Positions 23,986 through 34,727 of a stretch of 64,000 nt of DNA are shown here, one piece after another. Each line of letters opens with the position of its first letter. Position 1 is the first letter of the stretch. A program made the position numbers and the translations under genes. Under the pieces are notes generated by a model. The model did no database searches and was not told the DNA's origin. It saw nothing but the letters and a program-made list of their open reading frames with translations. Origin of the DNA: Mixophyes australis (taxonomy: Eukaryota > Chordata > Amphibia > Anura > Limnodynastidae). The stretch covers positions 90,292,918-90,356,917 of the forward strand of contig JAVHZZ010000003.1 in NCBI GenBank assembly GCA_036250195.1, read 5' to 3'.

Positions 23986-26886
23986 ATTCAAGAAAGGAAG
24001 ATAAAAAAGTTTTAAAAAGACATTGCTCATGAGAAAATATATGAACCTACCTTATTATGGCTTGTGTTAGGAAGGAGCCGAAGCTGTCAGCTGTCGGCTC
24101 AGACAGGCAGTCAGTCAGCCTTCAGTATTGTGCGCAGGGAACATAAGGAAGGAGGCAGTGAGAATAAGAAAGGGGGGGTGGAGCAGCCATGGGCTGAAGC
24201 GTGCGACACCTGTAGTAAGGTGGCTGGTTTCTGGGGAGGAGCCAGCCACCTGGAAGCCAGACAGTGTGGGGGTCAGCCCTAGCCTATTAGTCTGCACAGA
24301 CTGCCGGCATGTAAGGGTCCCAGAAGAAAGTAATCGCTGGTCTCTCCACTCCCCATATTGCCACCGGCCCTTCTGGCATTTGCCAGTAGTGCCAGATGGT
24401 CAGTCCTGCCCTGCTGGCCAATCATCAGTAACACCATATGCTTACTAGTCGCTGACTGCGATGCTCTCCTACCAACTCTGCAGGGAAGAAATGGCTAGTG
24501 CAAACAGGAAAAAACAGTCATGACAATCGTCCAGTGGGAGGGAGGTATACAGTGCAGAAATCAAGAGACCTAGTATCTTTGGGGGGAAAATATATTGGGA
24601 AGAGACTATGGATCCTACATATGAATCTTATTGGTTGGGTATGCAGGAGACTTTACCCCGAATGGGTAGGGTAATGACAGACACACACACATGATATTAA
24701 GTGCATTTATCTTATGGCGTCTCTTGTCATTTTTATGCTTTAAGCTGCCAGATATTACTGAACTCAGAGGGCTATATGGTACAAAACACATCTGCTTACT
24801 GAATAAGTTATTTTATTGACTTAATGATTCAACTTAGATTGTGATTGTTGCAGAAGAATGATATTTAATTTAATTTCTAATGGCACTCATTTAGTGTTTA
24901 ATTGCTGGCACTCTAGGCCACCTCATAATGATAGTGCTGACCCTTCTTGCTCTTTTTATTCACAAACACACCTGATGTAAAGCAAAATGTACATGAATAT
25001 AGATTAATACAATGCTTTTAAAAAGGGAAAATAAAGTACTTGTTATTTGAAACAAAGGCAGCACCATTGTTCCCTTACTTTAACGAGTTATAGGAAACAT
25101 TTAGGAAGGCCAAGGATGAAATATCTAGGGAGAAATGAGAAAAGCTTAAATTAAAGAAAGAGTGGGAGCTGATGTTTAAATTCGTGTAAGAGATGATACA
25201 CGCATATGGACCATGAACTTTCTCATTGAGGCATGCAAGTATGCATATGTGGACTCATAAAAGTAGGCACAATTTTACATATAATAGAAGTTTGCAAGAA
25301 TCTATAATTTGCAATCTTTATTTGTTGTAGGGGTTTAAGGCTGTCTAGCAACAGCCAATGAATATAGGAGAGTTTTTATACATTTACACAGCTCTAGAAA
25401 TGGGAGAGAAGATGGGCGCTCTGTACCCATGTGACCCGCTCAAGCACTTCTAAGACTTTCTGGAAGCTTGCTAATGAAAGAGGAAAATACTTCAGAAATT
25501 TGGGATAAGTATGTTTACTTAAGTACAGACTTAACTAACAAAGTAACTTATGAAAGGGATAACAAGAGAACTAGCAAGCTTTAAGATTTTGTATAAGCCT
25601 TTATTTACTGTTTCTCAAGCTCTAACCTGGTGGTTACACTGAGAAATTGTAATCTTTGCAAGTATGATGGTTTCCACAAAGTGTTTTGCAAAAGTAAAAA
25701 AAAAGTTTATGTTTGGGATCATCAAGCTGTAGCAGGTTAAAAGGTCCCATTACATTTACTTTAGTTATTGTCTGACTGACTGGGATTTCAACTGTGAAGT
25801 GTCGATAACTGAGTTTCTCATTGCTGTATCCCATTTTCTCGTGAACTAGCTTTTCTATGATGTTCTGTCTCATAGGGGCTGTGAGCTATATGTACGCTTT
25901 TTAAGGCTGACACAATACAAAGAGAAGAATCATGTGAGGTCTCATTCAATTGCAAATTAAAAAAATAAATACTAAGCTAAGTTCTAAGACATATGATTTC
26001 AGAGCAGAAGTTGCTAGACCTTCTTTCAATATTCTCACTGGAAGACCCAAAGCTGTAATTACCTCTGATGGGGTGTGTGAATTAATATTAGAATTATCAT
26101 TAGAGTTCATCCACTATTTATTAATTCTTGTATTATTTTAAAGATACCTGGCCCTTATGCAAGGAGTTAGAGAGACTGTAATGGTGAGTTGTTTCTACTA
26201 GCAACCTAATAAAATTGCCATTTACATGCAGTGATGAAGAGTCTGTAGTGAGTCTGGTGTCCCCTGGAAGGAAGTCATTTCAAAGAATCTTAGGGGAGTC
26301 TTTGGACTGTTGATTAGTAGTCTGATTAGAGGAAACCAAAACCTGGACAGCTAAATGAGGTGAATTGTCTGATTGTACTAGAACTGAGAACTGTGATTGG
26401 TGTAGGACTAGGAAGCTTTGAGAGCTAACTTTAATGCTCTCAGTCCTAGTTTATTTGCAAATTTGATTCTCCTTTGGGCCATGTGTCACTTATTGTTTTT
26501 TTGTCAGAGAATTCTCCAACTCTGTAGAGAAGCTTATTTTTTAAATATTGAAAGATATCTCTATAAGCAGAAACCTAAGCTCCAGTATAACAGTCTTAGT
26601 CAAAGGGATGTGCGCCTATGTGATTAATAAAAGAGGTTTGTGGGGGAAGCCTGGGGACAAGGCTACCAGTGTTCCTATTATTTTCCAATTATTTTGGGTT
26701 ATTGTCCTGACAGATACTTTTGCTAATGTAAGAGACTGGAAAATAAGTTGTTGTACTTTTGTCATTTTGTCTGGGGGAATTCTGAGTGATAATCAAGAAT
26801 TAACTATGGTGAACCCTAGCAATATGAATCTGGGTGCCCCATTAAATTACTTACAACTCCTGCAGTCCCTTTCTATCTCTCAGTGC
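23986..26886. other. Unannotated DNA
   Basis: A GC-rich patch at about 24060-24450 follows the array and may belong to the same dispersed unit. The rest is AT-rich. The 140-codon frame at 26548-26970 and smaller ones show no domain. Confidence 0.4.
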
Positions 26887-26887
26887 G

Positions 26888-28020
26888 CTGAACAGTGTCA
26901 CAAACACGCTCCCAGCTGCCGTGACTTGGAGCGTTCGCTGTATGATTTTACACACGATTCCAGCACTTAAGTCTCTCTCTACCTATCACACAGGTTACAA
27001 ACCTGCTGAATCGCCCCACAACAGTGCTGTCACACCCCCACACACTTCAGGTTTTGCCACCACCTATTGAATACGGGCAATAGGACCCCAATATACTGTC
27101 CCACACTGGCATACAAGGCTTCTGGCTACCCACAGGCTAGCAAGGCCCACACTTTGGGTGTTTGCTGTATGAGGTTACACACGATTCCAACACTCAAGTT
27201 TCTCTACCAGCACACAAAGGGTTAACTCTTGACACCTCCAGACTGCTACACAAATGTAAATGCAAGCACACACTAAGCTTGTTAATCAAATGTATCAACA
27301 AATCACACACTGGCATTCAAAGGGTTAACTTGGTCGAGTTATGTTATTCTTAACAGGCTAATGGATTTGTTAGAGTATCAAGGACGCAACTTACTAAACT
27401 TATCGACTTAATATACAAGGGTACAGGGCATTCAGATATAAAAAAAAAGTTAATAAACAATTGACATAACATACACAAGCAAACTGGTTTAAAATAGAAA
27501 GGGATACATTTAGAGTATAATTTACATAAATTGTATAATCTGTGCTATGGGAAATTGGCTTGGAAGATGGACAGCTTATCAATGTGGATTGATTTTCCCA
27601 AAAGACTGACAATTTGTTCCTTCCCAACACAGGTTCTTTAAGCAAAATGAAATGGGTCGGTTTTCACAGGGACAGTGTTAAATGCTAATTGGGGGGCAAG
27701 GATGTCCCTGGAGTGTCACAGATATACCCCAGAGGCATAACTAAACCGGTCATAATCTCCTGTACATTTAAATACCAAACATGAGGAAATTATGACAATG
27801 TGACCTACCTTTCCCACAGACATGTGACTATAGCTGTTCCCGGATACCGCCAGCACCTGTCATTCACAACCCTTGTGTGATTTCTGTCCTCATTATGGAG
27901 TGACACCCAGATTTCCAAAATATGAACTATGATGATATTTTCCTTTGAAGCTCATATTTCTATATACCTGTATAGGCCTTCAAATGCTGTCTGTGGCTGC
28001 AAGGAGGTCAAGCTGTGACC
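26888..28020. repeat. LTR/ERV-like dispersed sequence with internal direct repeat
   Basis: The phrase GCTGTATGATTTTACACACG near 26936 recurs as GCTGTATGAGGTTACACACG near 27166, a 230-bp direct repeat with shared flanks. Further right, 27765-27985 is related in inverse orientation to 42520-42740. The block abuts the truncated integrase of the minus-strand gypsy relic. A degraded LTR or retroviral leader is plausible, but no coding region confirms it. Confidence 0.35.
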
Positions 28021-28231
28021 GGCCCCACAAAATCTATTCAGGTGTCCACAAACTAACTTGTGTCAGGATATAGCTCACAACAGGGACACTTTGAAGCTGC
28101 CCCAGGTGACTCTGCTATCTTCTAACATTGGGGTGTGCAGAGCCACTGAATACACATACAACAGACTTGTGTGGTGTGTTTCTGAGGTTAAGCGATGCTG
28201 CAATTATGTCGGTGTTATCACGTTTGCATTT

Positions 28232-28741
28232 TTATGGCAGGTGTTTGGCTGAGTGGACAGCTCTTTCAGATAGCCCATTGGATTGAAGATAATGGGGGAT
28301 GCTGGTAGAGTGTTGCAAGTTCCAAGAATTTGCAAACTCTCTGAACTCTGTATTCATGAATTGCATGGCATTGTCTGTGATGAGTTGTTGTGGGATGCCA
28401 TGTTTAGCAAATTGTCTCTTGAGTTTAGCAATAACAGTACCGCTGGTGAGAGGATAGGTAGTCAATCTCAAACCACCCCGAATAAGAGTCCATCAAAACT
28501 ACATGTTCCTTTCCTCACCATTCAAAGACTTCTGCAGCAGTGACAGACCAGGGCAAGTCAGGAATCTTATGTAGGTGCAGAGGATCATTTGGTTGATGAG
28601 CTTATGTAGGTGCAGTGGTTCCTTTGGTTGATGAGCTTTGAGAGCATTGCAGGGGCCACATATGGAGACTTCTCTTTTAATGTCACTGAAAGATGGTGGA
28701 CCAATATAGTGACTTTCTGGTCCTGCGCCTAATGGATTCAC
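28232..28741 (-). pseudogene. Integrase fragment of the Mag-type element
   Basis: The minus-strand translation gives a zinc-motif tail CGPCNALK (28741-28499 frame). After a frame change come ITDNAMQF, with the second catalytic Asp, and SNGLSERAVHSAK, with the catalytic Glu. The D-to-E spacing in the readable frame is about 35 residues, as in retroviral-type integrases. The first catalytic Asp region is not readable in one frame. The frame ends near 28232, where the element is truncated. Confidence 0.85.
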
Positions 28742-29029
28742 GGCTCAGGTGGCACTGGTGGAGCTGCTTTGCATAGTACTTCTGCAGGGTGTACAGTATT
28801 ATGAATGGCTGTCAGGATGATTCCATCAGACAGAGCAAGCTCATCTCTCCTGGCAAAGATGGGGCGCAAATCTTCTCAGGTTTCCCTGGATGACTGTGAC
28901 CACCCTTGTAATATGATTTGAGACAGCTATTGACACAGATCGTCTGCCAAGGTTTACGCTGAAGCTCCTCCATTTGGTTGGAGGATAGTATTTATCTAGA
29001 CATGACATCATATCTATCCTCAACTGGTG

Positions 29030-30070
29030 GGCACTCAGTGTGAGGTAAGAGGGGTAGGGAGAGGGCATCAGTCACAAATAATTGTTTGCCACACTTGTAT
29101 ACAACATCCATATGGTATCTCTGTATCTTGAGCATCATTCTTTGTATGCAGGCAGAGGCATTATGCATAGGCTTCCTCAGTATGATGATGAGTGGCTGAT
29201 GGTCTGTCTCAACAGTGACAGGACATCTATATATAAAGTCTTGTTACAAGCAAATACTAATGCCAAAAGTTATTTTTCAATCTGTGCATATTGTGATTCA
29301 TTCTCAGACGGTGCTCTGGAGGTGAAGGCTATGGGCTTGTTGTTTTGGAGGCAAACTGCAACTAGTCCGTGTTGTGAGGCATCTGCAAAGATCACCACCA
29401 GTAAATGCACATTAAAGTACTGCAATACTGGAGGGCTTGATAACATGTGTTTTAATTTTGTAACAGCAGCCTACTTTGGTTCCTGTCATCACCATTCTGT
29501 ATCTTGGTGTAGGAGTTTTCTTAGTGGTGCAAATGTCTCATTGTAGTTGGGAAGAAATTTCGACAGGTAGTTTGTCATTCCCCGGAATCGCTGAATACTG
29601 AGTTTGACCTCAGGGAACGGCATTTACTGAAAGGCTGCTGTTATTTCAGGGACTGGCCTGACCCCCTTGTCAGTGAGAAGGTGATCTACATATTAAACTA
29701 GCATTTGTCTGGGTTGAGCTTTAAGTTTATGGCACAGATCCTTTCCAACACCTGACAGAGACGCTCATTGTGTTTTTGAATGTTGCAACCCAAAATGAGG
29801 ATTTCATTGACAATGATTTCACACGGTTATCCTGCAAATAGCTGTTCCATGCATTATTAGAAAGCTTCACTGCTGGTGGTCAGAGCATTAGGCATGTGCA
29901 AAAAGGCATATTGTCCAATATAACAGGTGTCAAGAACGCAGTAAGTCTGGACGACTCTTTGTACAAAGGTATCTGCAAACATCCGTATTTAGCATCAAGG
30001 GTGCTGAAGATTTTTGTCTCAGGCTTAACTTTTTTGACCGTTCTCAATGGATGTTAAGGCCTCAGCAGTG
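29030..30070 (-). pseudogene. RT and RNase H fragments of the Mag-type element
   Basis: On the minus strand FSTLDAKYG and LQIPL (about 30020-29965) correspond to RT motif A of Ty3/gypsy elements (usual F.KLDA..GF.QI.L). Further on, DASQHGLVAVCLQNN and SENESQYAQIEK (about 29390-29270) correspond to the RNase H start. A final VTDALPLP-like segment lies near 29060. Frames change repeatedly and stops are frequent. The Y.DD box cannot be read cleanly; a VDDILI-equivalent is replaced by scrambled frame. Confidence 0.75.
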
Positions 30071-30316
30071 CTTTATTTAGGTGCACAGGTTCTATGCATA
30101 TTCTGACTGATCCATCTATTTTCACTGCAGCTACCATGGCTAAGACCCATTGTGCTGCTTCCTGGGGTACTTATACCTAGCCTCGTATGCGGTCTAGGTC
30201 AGCAAGAGCTTTGTCCTACTTAGCAACGTGGATGTGCTAGGGTGCACAGACTGTGGGGACAATTGCCTTATCCAGTCGCATGTGGTAAATGATAGGAAGT
30301 TTTCCAATGGAATAAG

Positions 30317-30520
30317 TCAAACAGATCTTTGAATTTCTGAAGTTTCTGGCTGTACCATATGGACTACGGCTCCCAGGTGTATGAAGCTCAGTTTAATGCT
30401 ATCAGGCAGTCCCAGTAGTGGGCTGACATCATGATCAATAATGTGAAACTGTAATGGCGTGTAGGTGAACTCTAGTGTGGTCGTGCCCATAGTTTTGATG
30501 ATTTGATCTCCATACACCAC
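30317..30520 (-). pseudogene. Protease C-terminal fragment
   Basis: A 67-codon minus-strand frame contains LQFHIIDHDVSPLLGLPDSIKL. The F.I.D.....LLG pattern is the C-terminal half of Ty3/gypsy aspartic protease, where LLG precedes the final helix. The N-terminal half with the catalytic D-S/T-G is missing, and the frame follows gag after only a few bases. A deletion removing the gag C-terminus and protease N-terminus is the simplest reading. Confidence 0.7.
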
Positions 30521-30525
30521 AGGGT

Positions 30526-30960
30526 TTACTGAACCTGTCTGATCAAGTGAATGGCAGTTTCTAAAGTCAAATTATTTTCTTTTAACAACTGTGTGCGTAC
30601 AGTATCATTATGAATACCACAAACAATTCTGTCTCTGATCAGTTCATTGGTGATGGTACTAAAATCACATTGTTTTGCTAGTAGCTTTAATGTTGACACA
30701 TATGATTGCACATTTTCATCACGTTTTTGTTTTGTTGTATTAAATACCTGTGTGTCCATTATTCCATTCTTTATGGGTAATCATATCTCCTCAATTTTTT
30801 TTAGAAACACTTTGGGGTCCTCATTATCCTCCCCTTCCTCATACACAAATGTGTCTGCTTTATCTACAGCGCCAGACAGATTTAGTAAAGTATATGCTTG
30901 TACCTTTGTTTACTTCTCAGATAGCCCAGCGATGCAGTAAACTTTCCATTCTTTCCAGAA
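30526..30960 (-). pseudogene. Gag fragment of the Mag-type element
   Basis: The 77-codon frame at 30759-30526 contains NVQSYVSTLKLLAKQCDF and ELIRDRIVCGI, followed by TVRTQLLKE. This is the well-known core of Mag-lineage Gag (a QF...L..LA..C.F signature and RDR.V.GI). Upstream to about 30960 the same strand encodes further gag-like peptide in another frame. The zinc knuckle expected downstream is absent. Confidence 0.8.
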
Positions 30961-31039
30961 TTGGAGCCAGATATCAACGATGTTTAATCAAATATGAGAG
31001 GTTTAATGTAGCGGAGACCTTGAGTCATGTCTGCCGACT

Positions 31040-31310
31040 TCTGACACCATGTAGATGTGGGTGTAGAAAGACTGGAGTGATAACTCTCAGGAGTGAAACA
31101 CAATGTGTTTACTTTATATAATTGATATAAAAGGAATACAGAACAGAGAACTGGAATTTCCCAGCATGCCTAGACCTCACTTCCTGCCGGGCTCTGACAG
31201 GTCATACATTTACAGGCAACACCACCACTTTTCCTTTTTAGAAGTTTTAGTAAATCTACCCCTTTGTGTTCTTTCCCTAGAAGAGCTTCTCCGGGACACA
31301 TGACTTATTC
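31040..31310 (-). mobile_element. Probable 5' LTR and PBS of the Mag-type element
   Basis: On the minus strand the sequence runs through TTTATATCAATTATATAAAG and ends ...CATCTACA near 31053, followed at once by TGGTGTCAGAAGTCGG, a plausible primer-binding site. The upstream boundary is guessed (TGTGTCCCGGAG near 31300). No 3' LTR is visible because the element is truncated at the other end. Confidence 0.45.
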
Positions 31311-31475
31311 TTATAATCTAGCAATAGCTTATGGGTATAGGAATAAGCCTTCTGAAGAACAAATATGTGTGTTTGGCCGTATAAGTCATGTGCTTCACAA
31401 ATGACACACAGTTACAGGAAAATGCAAACTAACTTTCTATTACAAACACATAAATAAGCTGTCACATAACATATG

Positions 31476-31651
31476 GGGGTAAATGTATCAAGCTGAGAGT
31501 TTTTCGGTGGGTTTAAAAATTGGAGATGTTGCCTATAGCAACCAATCAGATTCTAGCTATCATTTTGTAGAATGTACTAAATAAATGATAGCTAGAATCT
31601 GATTGGTTTTTCCAACCCGCCGGAAAACTCTCAGCTTGAAACATTTACCCC
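31476..31651. mobile_element. Palindromic MITE, 176 bp
   Basis: The ends are GGGGTAAATGTATCAAGCTG and a near-perfect inverse (one mismatch region), flanked by ATG on each side (31473-31475 and 31652-31654). The two arms are nearly identical, including AATCAGATTCTAGCTATCAT, so a long hairpin would form. The 3-bp duplication suggests PIF/Harbinger-like mobilisation. A GTAAATCTACCCC fragment in the LTR-like block at about 31250 appears to be a partial relative. Confidence 0.75.
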
Positions 31652-31654
31652 ATG

Positions 31655-32000
31655 GACTCTAATTACAGAAAATATTCCCTAATACTGGAAGGCAGGCTTA
31701 ACTGAGAGCTGTCAGCCCTGAAACCAGCTAAATGTATATGTAACATATTTGCGAATTATGATATTTGGTCCCCTTGGCATAATAATATACTATTCTTCTT
31801 GATAATGTAATGTAAGTGTTATGTAACTTAATAATTATCCTTCACTGCTAGTTGGTTGTGTGTGTTTTTTTGTATGTTTACATAAATGTAATTTATTCCT
31901 TTATACAATAAAAAATATTAAGTAAAAAAATACAATTAAAGCAGTGTAGGCCTGTAATGTCTGGCATTTGTAAACTACCCTTATTATCAGCGGGTGACAT
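31655..32000. other. AT-rich DNA, nothing recognised
   Basis: No supportable feature; this is flanking DNA to the left of the Ngaro element. Confidence 0.5.
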
Positions 32001-32392
32001 AAACCGCTTATGGTGGACCACATACTATACCATTTTTAACCTTTACCAGAGTTAACTTAACAAACTAAAATAACGACACAGAGACTTGAATTGGCGTTTG
32101 AAAGGTCAGGAATTTATTAGAAGAGAACCTGCTGGGGAAAATTGGTGGCCAACCTAAACAGAGCAATCAGCATCCAGGCAACACCTACCAGTTGTAAATT
32201 CGGCCAAACTAATTTGGACCCGACTAGGCGTAAAATGCCGAACTCCCCCATTTGGCATATTAGCTGAGGCCCGCCCGCCTAAGCGGAGCCCCTTAACCCC
32301 GAAGGGCTATTATGACTAATTGCCCAATCCCTTTAAGAGGAGAGTGCCAACTATGCCTTCAATGTAACAAAATGGCCGCTGCTTACCGCCAC
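32001..32392 (-). repeat. Split direct repeat B2
   Basis: The outer 45 bp (32001-32045) are identical to 32666-32710, and the inner part (32273-32392) matches 32816-32944 apart from a few substitutions and a 9-bp gap. The middle 227 bp (32046-32272) has no counterpart in B1, whose middle is a different 105 bp. B2 forms the 3' end of the Ngaro element. Confidence 0.8.
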
Positions 32393-32445
32393 TTGTAAAC
32401 ACAAGTACCAGTACCAATACCACAAATAGAGGATGGGTGGGTGGG

Positions 32446-32667
32446 TAACAAATCTTTCCGGCAAGAGGAGGTCACATCCTTTTCCTATATGTTATAAGCC
32501 TCCTCTGGAAAAACTAACCCCTCCCCTTCCGGCTCTACTGATTGGATAACTCAGGTTTCTACCACCACCCAGATAAGTTAACTTCTGGTATGCCTGTACT
32601 TTTTTCTCTACCTGCCTCCTCAGCGTTTATATAACCTCGGTCTCATTCAATCCCTCTGTTGTATTAA
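32446..32667 (-). repeat. Split direct repeat A2
   Basis: This 222-bp block matches 39988-40209 with four substitutions and no gap. It is the internal A copy between B1 and B2. In Ngaro replication the A and B repeats allow circular cDNA to be regenerated. About 98% identity to A1 suggests an insertion that is not ancient. Confidence 0.88.
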
Positions 32668-32944
32668 ACCGCTTATGGTGGACCACATACTATACCATTT
32701 TTAACCTTTATGTCACTCACCGGACCGTGACTGCCTCTGCGCTGGTGCGTGGTTCTCTAGCCTTCCTGCCGGCGCCTGTCCTGAGCCGCGGCCGTCCGCC
32801 ATCTTGATGGACTGCGCCCGCCTAAGCGGAGCCCCTTAACCCCGAAGGGCTATTCTGACTAATTGCCCAATCCCTTTAAGAGGAGAGTGCCTACTATTCC
32901 TTCAATGTAACAAAATGGCCGCTGATTGGGCTGCTTACCGCCAC
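32666..32944 (-). repeat. Split direct repeat B1
   Basis: The left 45 bp and the right 129 bp are shared with B2, while the middle (32711-32815, GC-rich) is unique. It lies directly downstream of the hydrolase stop codon and immediately adjoins A2, as expected for the B1A2 junction. Confidence 0.8.
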
Positions 32945-32991
32945 AGCTAAGGTTCCCCACCAGGAACCGCAGCCCGCCACCAACTGACCTC

Positions 32992-33726
32992 TCATAGCCA
33001 AACAAGAAAACCAAATATCTGCTCTATAAAGTATGCCATACCCAAATCAGACAAATGTACACCATCGGGTCTATAGTACTGCGTCAACACAGCCCTTATG
33101 GAAGGATAACTAATGCAGCCACCACCTACTTCCTGAAAGATCTTCCGAACCGCCCTATTTACCTTCCCACGAGCTTTCTCAATCCGAGCTGGTTTATCCG
33201 CCCCTCTCCAATTGCGCCTAGGGATAATATCGGACCATATAAGGTGAACTGATGGCCAATGTAACTTAATGGCCCCGACATCAGATCTAATCTGTTCAAT
33301 GAGCTCTAAACTGGACCACTTACCCAGGCCATTCCCCCCAAGGTGAATAATAAGTTCTGAAGGGTGCCCATACCTACTCTCGGTGTCTTTTAGTATATTC
33401 AACAAAGCTGCCCAACGCATACCCCTAACACCTATCCATCTTATTGACCCTACCCGGAGAAATTTGCTCAAATCATTAGCAGGGCCGCTCTTACCGGCCC
33501 AAAAAACAAATGAATGGCCAAGCAGCCAAATACTCCTCCCATCCTGACGTACACCTGCAACATGGAGTAACAATGCATGTAAATTCAATGGCAAAAGTAT
33601 CATAATTAATACGGAAAACAAGAAATTGCCACATTCGCGCATGACGCAGCGTGACCCATGCGGAGGTAAAACCGGAAACCCTGGGGTGCCACCGCCAATC
33701 AGGCCCCCGGAAAAAAGAAATGGCAA
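32992..33726 (-). CDS. SGNH-hydrolase ORF of the Ngaro element
   Basis: A 244-codon frame without interruption. SGNH/GDSL hydrolase blocks are visible: GHS (residues 70-72, block I, normally GDS, with the nucleophile Ser), GGNGLG (130-135, block III Gly and Asn) and DGVHLSDLG (block V, Asp221 and His224). The frame opens at TTG; the first ATG is residue 29 (position 33642), upstream of all blocks, so the shorter product may be the real one. Vertebrate Ngaro elements are known to carry such an accessory hydrolase, whose substrate and role in the life cycle are not established. It is the only part of this element that has stayed open. It lies 71 bp after the recombinase stop. Confidence 0.85.
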   Translation of the reverse strand: MPFLFSGGLIGGGTPGFPVLPPHGSRCVMRECGNFLFSVLIMILLPLNLHALLLHVAGVRQDGRSIWLLGHSFVFWAGKSGPANDLSKFLRVGSIRWIGVRGMRWAALLNILKDTESRYGHPSELIIHLGGNGLGKWSSLELIEQIRSDVGAIKLHWPSVHLIWSDIIPRRNWRGADKPARIEKARGKVNRAVRKIFQEVGGGCISYPSIRAVLTQYYRPDGVHLSDLGMAYFIEQIFGFLVWL

Positions 33727-33797
33727 AACCCTCCGCGCTCCCTTTCAACAAGGTAAGCAACGCAACGTCATGGGTCAGCCTTACTATATCGCACCGT

Positions 33798-34727
33798 CTA
33801 AGCCCAGAGCGCCACAGCTGGCCTAACATACTGCTTAAAACACTTAGACCTCCATCTACCTAAAGCCATAATGCTCTGCTCAGACACACCTTCTTCTGCC
33901 GCTACCGTAGCTGCCCCTATCCTAAAGGAATGAGTCCCATAGCCCGCTGCACTCAAACCAAGCTTAACCACGCAACTTTTGAATAATGCTGCAAATTGAA
34001 ACTTCGTAAGGGGAGAACCATCCCTATGTCTAAGCCAATTACCACCGGGAGCGGGAGACATATCCCTGTACAATCTTGTCAATTCTACTGGACAAACCGC
34101 TATATCCTGGTTCCGCTGCAAAGTGATCCACTTCCCTCTACCCAACTAATCAGTCTTTGATCTATGAATTTTACAAGCAATACTCTCATTCTGAACCACA
34201 ACATTTCTGGAAAGCAAGCCCGAATCAACAGCTGTCCTAGATGAGGCTACCAACTCCCCTATTCTAAAAGCCCCAAAAAAAGCCATAACAAACGCCAGCC
34301 GAAACAAGGCTGCCTCAAACTCATCCGTCGCCACCGCCATGATAACGTTCACCAAGTTCACTAACATTCTCTTATCAATAGGTCTACGTTTATCTACTAA
34401 CGGGTGGGAAATTCTAGCCCAACCTCTTAAAACCTTACGCACCAATGCCTGCTTGGTAACATACCGACTACCTGTAATCTGCAGAAAAAACTAAATACCA
34501 GCCAAAGCGGACACCATATATGTTTTAGATCTACCCGCCTGAAAACAATGCCACACAAACGCGAGCATGCGCTGTCGCCCCGTCTTACCTCGAGCCTCAT
34601 CAGATCCACAAAAACCCTCCCAGGACGACCAAGCTTCCCAATATTTCTTCAACGTCCCTGGTGCAACTGAATGCCTAGCAAGATACTCTACGCCGGCCTG
34701 ATAATCTGCCAAACAAAATCGGGGCAT
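33798..34727 (-). pseudogene. Ngaro tyrosine recombinase, two in-frame stops
   Basis: The N-terminal SAM-like part contains the GTLKKYWEAW segment. The catalytic domain has AFRIGEL (first Arg), THSFRIGAA (His-x-x-Arg) and LGRWRSKCFKQYVRP (Trp in the second-His position, nucleophile Tyr). All key residues are present. Amber codons at 34491-34493 and 34146-34148 break the frame. The enzyme would join the circular cDNA to the chromosome by site-specific-type recombination. Its start overlaps the end of the RNase H frame by about 40 bp in another frame, a normal arrangement for these elements. Confidence 0.88.

Larger units (their letters stand above)
28232..31060 (-). mobile_element. Decayed Ty3/gypsy retrotransposon, Mag-type
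   Basis: On the minus strand, fragments appear in the order gag, protease, RT, RNase H, integrase, which is the Ty3/gypsy order. The element is full of stops and frameshifts. It lacks sequence between gag and protease (no zinc knuckle or DSG/DTG active site), and it is truncated just after the integrase core at about 28232. The gag and integrase peptides match the Mag lineage (for example IRDRIVCGI and SNGLSERAV). A primer-binding-like TGGTGTCAGAAG starts at 31052 on the minus strand. Confidence 0.85.

Noticed and set aside
26548..26970. 140-codon plus-strand ORF as a gene
   Set aside because: No domain, no start context and no conservation evidence; similar lengths occur by chance in this much AT-rich DNA.
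29082..29546. 154-codon plus-strand ORF as a host gene
   Set aside because: It lies antisense to RNase H and RT remnants of the minus-strand Mag-type element, where recognisable peptides are found.
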